From: Thoreauomyces humboldtii
Taxonomy: Eukaryota; Chytridiomycota; Chytridiomycetes; Spizellomycetales; Powellomycetaceae
Assembly: GCA_027596035.1 (NCBI GenBank)
Contig: JADGJA010000818.1
Coordinates: forward strand, 1 to 10,251
Direction: 5' to 3'
DNA length: 10,251 nt
Below the pieces are notes generated by a model. That model ran no database searches. It was not told the origin of the DNA and worked only from the letters and a program-made list of their open reading frames with translations. Below are positions 1 to 8,266 of the stretch, in pieces. The stretch's first letter is position 1. Every line of letters begins with the position of its first letter. The translations under genes were made by a program, and so were the position numbers.

Positions 1-461
1 CCGCCCTCCACTCCCGTATTGAGCTTCCCACCCCACCCCACCGACGGCACGGAGGCCGGTCGAAGAACGGGACATTGTATGGGTTGACGGGGATCGCGTG
101 CACTGCCACCTTTGTGTGTGTGTGTGTGTACGCCTTCCCCTGACTGCTCTGCGATCGTCGTCAACAAGGAATGCTGACCCTTCTCCTGTTCTCCCCTCGC
201 AGCGAGTCCTCCACCGCCTCGGCTCTTGTCGCGTAAGCGTAGCTCCGGTCTCGCTCAACCGCACGGTCCTCGTGGGAATGTTTGCTTCTCGTGGTGTCAT
301 GTCTTGGGTTCATTAATACAATACATGGAACTTGCTGTACAATCATTATTGTTTTGGTCAGGAATGGAATACGGTGGGCGTAATAGAGCCTGATGTTGTC
401 TGCCGACGACGCTACACAATCTAGGAATAGGGCAGGTCGGGATGGATCGAAATTGCGCTCG
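1..461. other. Left-edge region without a firm gene
   Basis: No protein family is recognisable here in any frame. The right part (about 300-461) lies immediately downstream of the MLH1 stop on the minus strand and should contain the MLH1 3' UTR and poly(A) site; no AATAAA signal is visible on that strand. The left part contains a (GT)8 repeat and, at 181-202, a pyrimidine-rich stretch ending in CGCAG that looks like a splice acceptor on the plus strand. An open stretch follows and can be read as ten sense codons and a TAA at 234-236. It could be the 3' end of a plus-strand neighbour, but nothing confirms this. Confidence 0.5.
114..129. repeat. (GT)8 microsatellite
   Basis: Eight perfect GT dinucleotides. 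The repeat lies about 75-90 nt upstream of a possible splice acceptor at 202, so it may sit inside an intron of a neighbouring plus-strand gene or even overlap its donor. It is too short to imply anything beyond replication slippage. Confidence 0.9.
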
Positions 462-3400
462 TCAACATCTTTCAAAGACCTTGTACAGGTCCGGCAGGTT
501 GGCCACCTGCACCACGGAACGGTTCTCGGCGGCCGAACGAGGTGCAGCGAACAGACCCTTGAGGGCGGGAAACACCACATGCTCCACCGTCCAGCGGTAT
601 TCCGCCGTTGCGCTCTTATGCGCCATGGTACCAGCTCGCGCATCCTCCACCGGAGGTGATGGAGGTTCCACAGCATAGAACATGCCCAGTTCTTTGCAGA
701 ACGTCTCAAAACACTCCTTTTCGCTGTCCCACACCACCTTCATAAAGGGAAGAAATGAGCCATTGCTAACCACAGAGACCGGTTTACTGGATCTTGCCTC
801 ACCTCACTCCCTAATCTGAGGAGGAACAGCGGGAGCTTGTCCATTGGCGGCACGTACCCGCGCAACATCACGGGAAGCCCCGTCAGTTGACCTGTGGCGG
901 TGACCGTCAGCGAAAAGTACTCTTGTAGCATCTCCCGCCTGTCAACCAGAAGCCGTGCGCATTGCTGCAATATCAATCAAGAAACAGTTAGCAAGCTAGA
1001 TTCCCCGTCGCAAGGATACCATCGTACGCTGGACTGTCTGTATTCACCTCTGCGATGTCCTCTGGGGACATCATATCGTCTCCCCAGGCCTCCATGTCCT
1101 GCGCCTCGAGAGCCAGGAGCACCAGTTCCCGCACGGAGACGGGTTCGGCCAGGGTGATGGTACCGAAGTTGGAGAAGCCCAGGAGCGCTAGCTGGTAGAA
1201 GAGCTCGCGCCTGTTTGTGTTTTCCATGTCAAACCAATGGTCGTCAAAAAATTGTATCGAACCAGTTGGCCCGTCGGTCCCACTTACGTGATGTCCTCAA
1301 AATCGATCATGTACAACTTTGTCTGGTATTGTATGAGGGCTAAAACATCGTCCACGAAACCAACGAACGTGTGTCCAGCAAAAATTTCCGTGAGACCTAC
1401 ATCGCGAGCGAGTTTTAAGAGGATCATTTCCGGAATGTAAGCAAGGTGCCTTGTAATTGCTTTGGGAATGCCTCCTACCTCGATGTTTGGTCTGCTGCAA
1501 CTCCTCCTGCAATTCCAGAACACTGGTTAAGCGCACTTCCACTGGTTGTCTTCTTGGCGGTGGTTTGGGGACTGCAGGCCGTCGGACTCGGGCGGCCGGA
1601 CTGATCGGCGGTGTGTTCGACACCTGCATGGCGTCCTCCGTATTTCGACCGACTAGCGACACGGCTGCATCCGGCGACTCGATCGACGGCAAAGGCGAGC
1701 TCCCTCCGTGCGCTTGCACGGAGACGGACTGCGTTTCGTCGTCGATCCCTGCGTCGGTCCGCATGCGCTTCCGCGGACTGCCCTCAGTGTCTTTGGGTAG
1801 TGAGATTACCGATTCACGCGACCCCGCGGAGGAGATGGAGGTTATGTACGCGTCAAGTGTTCTTGCCCGACTGTCTGTCCGCACAAGTCTATGCTCAGGC
1901 GCTTTGCCTATGGTCGGCCAAACGTCAGGAAACGAGACTATCGAAAACTCCCGTGCAGCGTTGGACATACCGCTTCTGGCCGGAGTGGCGCTCACGGCAT
2001 CAATGTCTACTATCGCTGCACCCGGTAAAAACGTCTAAAAACAGGGACGATGAAAGAATCATCAGCTCGCCATGCATCACACAATTTTAGCAACAATCTG
2101 CGCAGCTCACCTGAGTGTAAAACTTCCGAGATTCATTGGCATCTGCCAGACGCTGCCTCAAAAAGGCGCAGATACAGTCAACGATCTGGTTTTCATTCAA
2201 GAAATGGACCTGGAAAGGCGTCAAAAGGCGTGGAACAAAATATTTCTTGAAAAGACCGTTACCCACCTCCCGCTTCGTAGGATGCACATTGACATCAACG
2301 TTCGCTGGCTCGATCTCGAGGCTTAGGTATACGAACGGATGGGTTCCTTTCGGTAGGTACTCGGTATATACAGCTTCTATAGAACGCTTGAGGTTCGCGC
2401 TATCAACCGACCTATCTTTGTGGATGGAAAACGTTTCAGAAAGCCAGTCGGTAAAGTGCAGATTGATGCGTCGAGCACCCACGATTGATGAACAGGAGAA
2501 ACGTCATCTTCTTCAAGTTGAAGTTGGCATTCGATACGTAGCCGTCGAGCTTGAAATGATAGCGAGCGTCCACTTCATGCCATTCAAGCAACTCTTTCGC
2601 AATCGTAGCTCCATAAACGTAGCGGATGTTGTCCAGCGTCTTAGCCGTTGAGGAAGTATGTACATCGGCTGTGCTCGCCCCTTGCTCGATGGGAATGAGT
2701 GGGTAAAATGCTTTGGCAGTAGAATCATTTGACAGATAAAATACCTTTTTACACGTGAAACTCGTTTTGCTGTTGTGTATGGCGTAGCGATGCACCACAT
2801 CAAGGATGCGATTGTACTCTTCGCTGACGCTTTTGAGAGCCTTCCGACGTGTTGTTATGTTGTAGAACAGGTCCTCTACCTTTCAGCCTTGGGGTTTAGT
2901 ACCTTTTGCCTTCAGATCCATTGCAGTTGTGCCCATCCTACCACAATTTGTGTGCCTCTGTTGCCTGCACACGGCTTGGGATCAACGCTTGCACCAGGCT
3001 TTGGGGCTTTCAGCTTTCCGTCCGAGTAGCACGCTCTATGGAAGGGGTCTCAATGAGACTCGACTCCTCCCCATGGAGAGCCATCATCTTTGAACCTTCA
3101 TGGAACTGACCTCCAAGCGCACGGTGAGTCGCCCTGCTTTGTCGTGATGGTCACGTGAGCAACGTGGCTGATGCTAGCCAAGGCTTCACCCCGAAACCCG
3201 TAGGTAGCTATCCGGCTGAGATCATCAAACTGGGCGAGCTTGGACGTGGCGAAACGCTCGCAAACCACGGCAAGATCGTCCTTATGGATACCGTGCCCAT
3301 TGTCCTGGATCTGAGCGAGCGCCACGGTCAACTCCCGTAAAGACCGAGGAAAGGGGCGCTTTGCTGTTTGAGCAGAACCTGCAGTAGCTTCAGACCTCCA

Positions 3401-3725
3401 TCCTTGATCGTTATCTGGATGGACGAAGCGCCAGCATCGAGGCAGTTTTCAATCATTTCCTTCAGAGCGTTGGCCGGTCTGTGGATGATCTGGAAGGAGT
3501 TGGATGACCACTCCATGGAGATACAATGGCATTTTCTCGTGTCGTTGTACCTCCCCAGCTGCTATCCTGTTCACCACCGCCTCATCCAGACGCTTGATCC
3601 GTCCAGCCGTCGGTGACGGCGCGTCCCTGTCCGCTGAGCGTCGACCCGTCAGAAGGCTGTTGCGCTCACGTGAGCTGTGGCCCTGGCCAGGACTCTTACC
3701 GCACCTGCTGATGAAGAGTCCTCAT
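462..3725 (-). CDS. MLH1: DNA mismatch repair protein MLH1 (MutL homologue), complete, 14 exons
   Basis: MLH1 is the common subunit of the nuclear MutL heterodimers. With a PMS1/PMS2-type partner it is recruited by MutS-mismatch complexes and licenses strand nicking. The spliced protein is about 785 aa (human MLH1 is 756). The GHKL ATPase domain is intact: [16 protein letters not shown] (residues 38-53) with catalytic Glu45 and Asn49, DNGHG (74-78), TSKL (93-96) and GFRGEALAS (109-117). FLLFINHR (276-283) and [11 protein letters not shown] (321-331) mark the second N-terminal subdomain. The linker (365-549) keeps VRTDSR (415-420) and a basic NLS-like PRKRMR (451-456) at the place of the human PRKRHR. 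The protein ends in [11 protein letters not shown]; the invariant FERC terminus is known to contribute its Cys to the partner's endonuclease site. ATG 3725 is the only in-frame AUG upstream of the conserved region. Identity is near certain; only the first splice junction is unsure. Confidence 0.96.
462..3725 (-). other. MLH1: MLH1 exon-intron structure
   Basis: Exons in coding order are 3725-3700, 3626-3551, 3489-3379, 3310-3111, 3035-2942, 2879-2745, 2684-2483, 2415-2267, 2209-2111, 2034-1479, 1396-1288, 1210-1048, 964-803 and 737-462 (total 2358 nt, 786 codons with the TGA stop). All 13 introns are GT-AG and 57-83 nt long. Junctions were chosen so that phase is kept and the joined protein follows the conserved MLH1 order. 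Examples are Asn-Ile split from His at 2483/2415 to restore FLLFINHR, and Glu joined to Val at 2267/2209 to restore the REVHFL match. The donor at 3378 is the poor GTTCTG. The first acceptor (3626) is inferred; 3656 also keeps frame. Exon 10 (2034-1479, 556 nt) carries the whole variable linker. Confidence 0.88.
3664..3675. promoter_or_regulatory. 12-bp palindrome with an E-box core (CACGTG)
   Basis: GCTCACGTGAGC is a perfect 12-bp palindrome with the bHLH core CACGTG at 3667-3672. It lies in the inferred first intron of MLH1, about 55 bp inside the start codon and next to the divergent promoter. Extended CACGTG sites are known targets of Cbf1/Pho4/USF/Myc-type factors. A role here is inference from sequence and position alone. 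Confidence 0.35.
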
Positions 3726-3816
3726 CTGCGCCCATGTGATGCTATGCAGGCTCAAGCTTCCTCTCTTCTCCCGATTGCAAGGTTCTCCCCAAGATGCCTT
3801 CCCCGAGCCGTCGGGT

Positions 3817-3833
3817 GAGGAAGAAGGAAAGGG
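3817..3833 (-). promoter_or_regulatory. CT-rich tract upstream of MLH1
   Basis: Seventeen consecutive purines on the plus strand, read as a CT tract on the MLH1 sense strand, 92-108 nt before the MLH1 start codon. It mirrors the longer CT tract before the synthetase gene and may mark the MLH1 core promoter or 5' UTR. Confidence 0.3.
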
Positions 3834-3851
3834 TGGCCGCCTGGCAATCCC

Positions 3852-3856
3852 CCAAT
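3852..3856 (+). promoter_or_regulatory. CCAAT pentamer (possible HAP/NF-Y site)
   Basis: CCAAT on the plus strand about 145 bp before the first synthetase AUG and roughly mid-way between the two genes. The spacing suits a CCAAT box, but a pentamer is expected by chance fairly often. Confidence 0.25.
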
Positions 3857-3901
3857 CATCGTCCTGGTGTGAGTCATCGGATCTTACCGAACCTTTTGTG
3901 A

Positions 3902-3936
3902 CTCTTCCTCCCTCTTCCTCTTTTCCTCTTTTCCCC
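3902..3936 (+). promoter_or_regulatory. 35-nt polypyrimidine tract upstream of the synthetase gene
   Basis: An uninterrupted C/T run ends 62 nt before the AUG at 3999. It is in the place expected for a fungal CT-rich core promoter element just upstream of the transcription start. It could also be part of the 5' UTR. Confidence 0.45.
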
Positions 3937-3998
3937 AAAAAGAAGCTCTCTTCCCCACTGCTGCTGGGCGTCTCTACTTGGATCCATCTGGTGCTTGC

Positions 3999-4184
3999 AT
4001 GTCGAGGATCCTCTCACTATCACAACTAGCACACAAGTCAACCCTCCCAAGGCATCTCGCCCCCGTCACCGTCAGCGCATCCCTTTCCAGCAGGAACCGG
4101 TTCCTTGGAAGTTTCTGCCGTTTCGGTTCCACCTCCATCCCCAACACCGCCACCCGTTGCACTACTGCCGACCGCGCCTCCAAC
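3999..4184 (+). other. Candidate mitochondrial targeting presequence (62-codon N-terminal extension)
   Basis: The reading frame of AUG 4185 stays open upstream to AUG 3999 with no other AUG in any frame between them. The 62 encoded residues begin [19 protein letters not shown] and contain eight Arg/Lys (3, 13, 18, 32, 34, 41, 53, 59), many Ser/Thr, and one acidic residue (Asp58). This is the composition of a mitochondrial presequence. AUG 3999 has U at -3 and U at +4 (weak context), while AUG 4185 has A at -3 (strong), as expected if leaky scanning made both forms. Alternatively 3999-4184 is 5' UTR that is open by chance. Confidence 0.6.
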
Positions 4185-7100
4185 ATGAGCCCGATCCCCG
4201 AAAGTACTTACAGATCATGACCAGGTCTGAAGATATGAACGGCGCATTCTAAGACGTTTTGTGCTGTTTTCCAGTCGCCGCAAGCCCGTCGTTCCCTGCC
4301 GAGGAGGATAAGATCATTCAGTTTTGGAAGGAAATCGATGCCTTCAAGACGTCTTTGAAGCTAGCCGAAGGACGGCCGAGATTCTCATTCTACGATGGTC
4401 CCCCCTTCGCCACCGGTCTCCCCCATTACGGCCATCTTCTCGCCGGAACCATCAAGGTTTGGCACAATGCCCGCTTGAACCAGCGCGACCCTTGTATGCC
4501 AACGAAAGCATCTGCATCATCTTCTAGGACGTTGTCACTCGTTACGCTGCATCCACTGGACACTACGTGGAGCGGAGATTCGGATGGGACACTCACGGTC
4601 TCCCCGTTGAGCACGAGATCGACAAAAAGCTCGGCATCAAGGGCCCTGCAGACGTTATGGCCATGGGTATCGACAAATACAACGCTGAATGCAGAGCCAT
4701 CGTCATGAAGTACTCAGCCGAGTGGGAGACTACCGTCACCCGTATGGGTCGCTGGATCGACTTCAAGAACGATTACAAGACCATGAACCTGCCATTCATG
4801 GAATCCGTGTGGTGGGTTTTCAAGCAGTTGGTTGACAAGGACCAGGTGTACCGCGGATTCAAGGTAACCACGCCTGTACGAAGATCCATCATGGATCAGA
4901 AACCTGATGCGAGATTCCCTTGCAGATCATGCCGTTTTCAACAGCGGTACATACGCCACTATCCAACATGGAGGCCACGCAAAACTACAAGGATGTGACG
5001 GACCCCGCGGTGGTCATCTCTTTCCCCCTCGTCAGCGATCCGTCGGTCTCCTTCCTCGCTTGGACGACCACGCCATGGACACTTCCCAGCAACATGGGTC
5101 TTACGGTCCATCCCGAGTTTGACTACGTGAAGATCAAGGGTAAGGAGCCATGACGACCGACCGATTGTGGGAATAACTTCGAGTAATACTCACATACCTC
5201 CTCAGACACTGAGACTGGAGCCATCTGGATCCTGCTGGAGGCTAGAATGGACATTCTGTACAAAAACCTCAAGAAGGCCAACTACACCGTCCTCGAAACC
5301 ATCAAGGGTCGTGACCTTGCTGGCATCGAGTACGAGCCTCTTTTCGACTACTTTGCGGACCGCAAGGGCAAAGCTTTCAAAGTCATGGTCGATACATATG
5401 TCACTGCTGACAGTGGAACTGGAATCGTTCATTGCGCACCTGCGTTCGGAGAGGATGATTACCGTGTCGGTATCGCCAACGGCATTGTCACCGGAGAAGG
5501 CGATCTGCCAAACCCCGTGGATGCCACCGGTTGCTTCACAGCCGAGGTCCGCGATTACGTAGGCATCCACGTCAAGGAGGCCGACAAGCAGATCCAAAAG
5601 GATCTGAAGACCATGGGCCGGATGGTTCGGCAGAGCCAGATCACTCACAGCTATCCATTCTGCTGGAGGTAACGATTGCGGGCGCCACGTACTTTGACAA
5701 CAGTTTCTTTGAACTGACATTGACGACAGGACCGACACACCGCTCATCTACAAGGCCGTCCCTGGATGGTTCGTTCGAGTCTCGAACATAAATGACAAAC
5801 TGCTAAAGAACAACTCCGAAACCTACTGGTGAGATGCATCATGTCCTTTAGTGTTGAGATGCCTGTAACTAACCTTTTCTTCAGGGTTCCTGAGACCATC
5901 AAAGAGAAGAAGTTCCACAACTGGTTGGAGAACGCTCGGGATTGGAACATTTCCCGCAACCGATACTGGGGAACTCCCATTCCCCTTTGGGTCAGCGATG
6001 ACTACACGGAAGTCGTGGCTGTCGGCTCTGTAGAGGAGCTCCGCGCTCTGTCTGGCTGTGACGAGCTCCCCGACATTCACCGAGACAAAATCGATCACAT
6101 CACCATTCCGTCCAAGAAGGGCAACGGCGTTCTCCGTCGTATCCCAGAGGTCTTTGACTGCTGGTTCGAAAGCGGAAGTATGCCCTACGCCCAGCAGCAC
6201 TACCCCTTCGAGGGGCAAGACAAGTTCAAGGCCACTTTCCCCGCCGATTTCATTGCCGAAGGTATCGACCAGACCCGAGGCTGGTTCTACACGCTCATGG
6301 TGCTGTCAACGCACCTGTTTGACTGCGCTCCCTTCAAGAACGTCATCGTGAACGGGCTGGTCCTTGCCTCGGACGGAAAGAAGATGTCCAAGAGGCATAA
6401 GAACTACCCGGACCCTAACCTTGTCATGCACACGTACGGCGCGGATGTCCTTCGACTCTACCTCATCGGATCACCAGCTGTGCGTGCCGAGAACCTGCGT
6501 TTCCGGGAAGAAGGCGTCAAGGAACTCGTCGCCAAGGTCATCCTTCCCTGGTACAACGCATACCGATTCTTCTTCGCGCAACTCGCGCTTTTGAAGAAGG
6601 AGCACAACATCGACTTCGTCTACAACCCGAAGATGGACCTCACGAAGGATCAGAGCGTGATGGATCGATGGATGCTTGCCTCTACTCAGTCTCTCATCGA
6701 ATTCGTGCGCGGCGAGATGGCTGCCTACAGGCTTTACACCGTGACCCCGCGCCTCTTGAACCTGATCGATGCGCTGACCAACTGGTACGTCCGCTTCAAC
6801 CGCAAGAGGTTGAAGGGCGAGAACGGTCCCGCCGAGGCTGTCCAGGCCTTGAATGTTCTGTTCGAGGTTCTGCTTACCCTCTCGAAACTCATGGTAGGTT
6901 TAGACGAGAAGTTTGGTTTGGGTTCTCGGCAGTGCCTAACCTCTCGTCTTTTAGTCACCTTTCACACCTTTCATCGTCGAGACCATGTATCAAAATCTCC
7001 GAACTTGCATGGCTGAGACGAAGGAAGACACCCGAAGTGTACACTTCCTTGCCTTCCCGGAAGCCAAGAAGGAGTACTTCGATGTGGACATCGAGCGCTC

Positions 7101-8052
7101 CGTTGGCAGGATGCAAGGCGTCATCGAGCTTGGGCGTTACATCCGAGATCAGAAGACTCTTCCTCTGAAGGTAAAATCAGTCTTGATGAGGCTGGTAGTG
7201 GAACGTCCACTCAGTACCTTTCTTGTCGCAGACTCCTTTGCGCGAACTTGTCATCGTGAACCCGGACCCCCAGTTCCACGCTGATATCAAGGCTCTCGAG
7301 TCGTACATCACCGAGGTAAAGTTCATCTCGATATTGCGTGCCCTCACGAACGATGTTCTGACAGATTCCACTTTCTGAATAGGAACTGAACATCCGAACG
7401 GTGACCGTAACCGCGGAAGAGGAAAAGTACGGCATCAAGTACAAGATCCTCCCAGACTGGAAGATCCTCGGCGGCAAGTTGAAGAAGGAACTGCCCAAGG
7501 TCAAGAACGGGGTCGCCGGCGTCTCGCAGGAGGACATCAAGAAGTACGTCTCGACGAACAAGATCGTCATCGGCGGCATCGAACTGGTGGAGGGCGACGC
7601 GACCGTGGCGCGGTTCTTCGACGACGCGAGCAGCACGTGGCACGCTCACTCGACCAACGACATCCTGGTCCTCCTCGACACGGCCATGGACCAGAGCTTG
7701 ATCAACGAAGGCGTCGCGAGAGAGATCATCAACCGCGTGCAGCGTGGTCGCAAGGAGGCGAAACTGCAGCCTACGGACGATATCCTGTACTTTGTGGAGA
7801 TGAAGGAGGATCCCAACGAGGAGCTCGCCAAGGTGTTTGCCGATCAGGCCGACTTCCTTCTCAAGAGCCTCAAGCAAAGCGTTCAGAAGGTTGCTGACCG
7901 TCCCGCCAACGCTGAGGTCATCTTCGAGGCCGAACAGGAGGTAGGACCAAAGCGTTTGACGTAAACTCCCTTTTGAATCCTGAGGTTAATCTCACATCGC
8001 ATCCTCACAGGTACAAAACTCCAAGTTCCTTCTGTCATTCATCAAGGCTTAG
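3999..8052 (+). CDS. IARS1: Isoleucyl-tRNA synthetase, eukaryotic cytosolic class, complete, 11 exons
   Basis: This class Ia enzyme charges tRNA-Ile with isoleucine and hydrolyses misacylated Val-tRNA-Ile in its CP1 editing domain. Numbered from the AUG at 4185 the protein is 1073 aa, close to yeast ILS1. It has the HIGH-type signature HYGH (57-60) in [16 protein letters not shown], the editing motifs [11 protein letters not shown] (from 225) and [15 protein letters not shown] (about 321-335), [38 protein letters not shown] and the catalytic KMSKR loop (604-608, bases 6381-6395). A tRNA-binding helical domain and a Lys/Glu-rich C-terminal region follow. It lacks the extra C-terminal UNE-I repeats of vertebrate IARS1. 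The gene diverges from MLH1 and converges on the formin gene. The span given starts at the upstream in-frame AUG 3999 (1135 aa); AUG 4185 is the conventional cytosolic start. Confidence 0.96.
3999..8052 (+). other. IARS1: Isoleucyl-tRNA synthetase exon-intron structure
   Basis: Exons are 3999(or 4185)-4203, 4275-4456, 4528-4863, 4926-5139, 5206-5668, 5730-5828, 5885-6893, 6955-7170, 7232-7315, 7383-7940 and 8011-8052. From 4185 this is 3222 nt, 1074 codons with the TAG stop. The ten introns are GT-AG and 56-71 nt. The intron at 5829-5884 has a clear CTAAC branch site before its acceptor. Each junction keeps phase and restores conserved protein: Lys-Asp at 5139/5206, Arg of FCWR at 5668/5730, and Trp-Val-Pro at 5828/5885. 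The donor at 4457 (GTTTGG) is weak. The first intron (4204-4274) begins 19 nt after AUG 4185. Confidence 0.9.
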
Positions 8053-8266
8053 AGATTAACTATTAGAACATTTTTTCGCAATACATCCGTCGCATTTTGT
8101 CACACACGCTCAGGCCGTCGGCTCGTCAGTTGATTGTCCCAGAACTTCCATGGGGGGACAAAACTCCCGAACGCGCTCTGAGGCTCTGCTCGTGATAATT
8201 ATTCGTCCAAAAAGAATGGTATTTACATAATTAGGTGCAGATGGGAACAAATGATGAACGATCGCT
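8053..8266. other. Convergent intergenic region (synthetase and formin 3' ends)
   Basis: The 214 bp between the two stop codons must hold both 3' UTR ends and poly(A) sites. It is AT-rich next to each gene (8053-8090 and 8198-8232) and GC-richer in between. No canonical AATAAA hexamer is visible on either strand, though AT-rich variants such as AATTATGTAAAT (minus strand) occur. No ORF of interest or repeat is present. The two 3' UTRs may overlap as antisense transcripts. Confidence 0.6.

Larger units (their letters stand above)
3726..3998. promoter_or_regulatory. Divergent intergenic region (shared MLH1 / isoleucyl-tRNA synthetase promoter)
   Basis: Only 273 bp separate the MLH1 start codon (minus strand) from the first synthetase AUG (plus strand), so both promoters must lie here or inside the genes. 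No TATA box is obvious. Three features stand out: a 35-nt pure pyrimidine tract on the plus strand (3902-3936), a 17-nt pure purine tract (3817-3833) that is a pyrimidine tract on the MLH1 sense strand, and a CCAAT pentamer at 3852-3856 between them. CT-rich blocks near transcription starts are common in highly expressed fungal genes. Start sites cannot be placed from sequence alone. Confidence 0.7.

Noticed and set aside
462..3725. MLH1 broken by many frame changes and stops, suggesting a pseudogene
   Set aside because: Every break coincides with a phase-keeping GT-AG intron of 57-83 nt, and the joined protein retains all ATPase motifs and the FERC terminus.
3700..3738. Alternative MLH1 start at ATG 3738 (encoding [12 protein letters not shown])
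   Set aside because: It ends in phase 0 at the donor, and the only phase-0 acceptors downstream would need introns of about 17 or 35 nt. It is treated as an overlapping upstream AUG.
3696..3938. 80-codon minus-strand open frame running into the MLH1 first exon, as an N-terminal extension
   Set aside because: It begins at a TTG; the only AUG in this frame is the one at 3725, so the upstream part is most likely untranslated promoter or 5' UTR.
5202..5747. 181-aa minus-strand open frame antisense to the synthetase gene
   Set aside because: It lies opposite a strongly conserved coding exon and crosses its exon-intron boundary, has no recognisable domain, and is explained by codon bias of the sense gene.
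7344..7877. 177-aa minus-strand open frame antisense to the synthetase C-terminal exon
   Set aside because: It is a shadow of the 7383-7940 exon: Leu/Val/Asp/Arg-rich composition mirroring the Lys/Glu/Val-rich sense protein, and no family match recognised.
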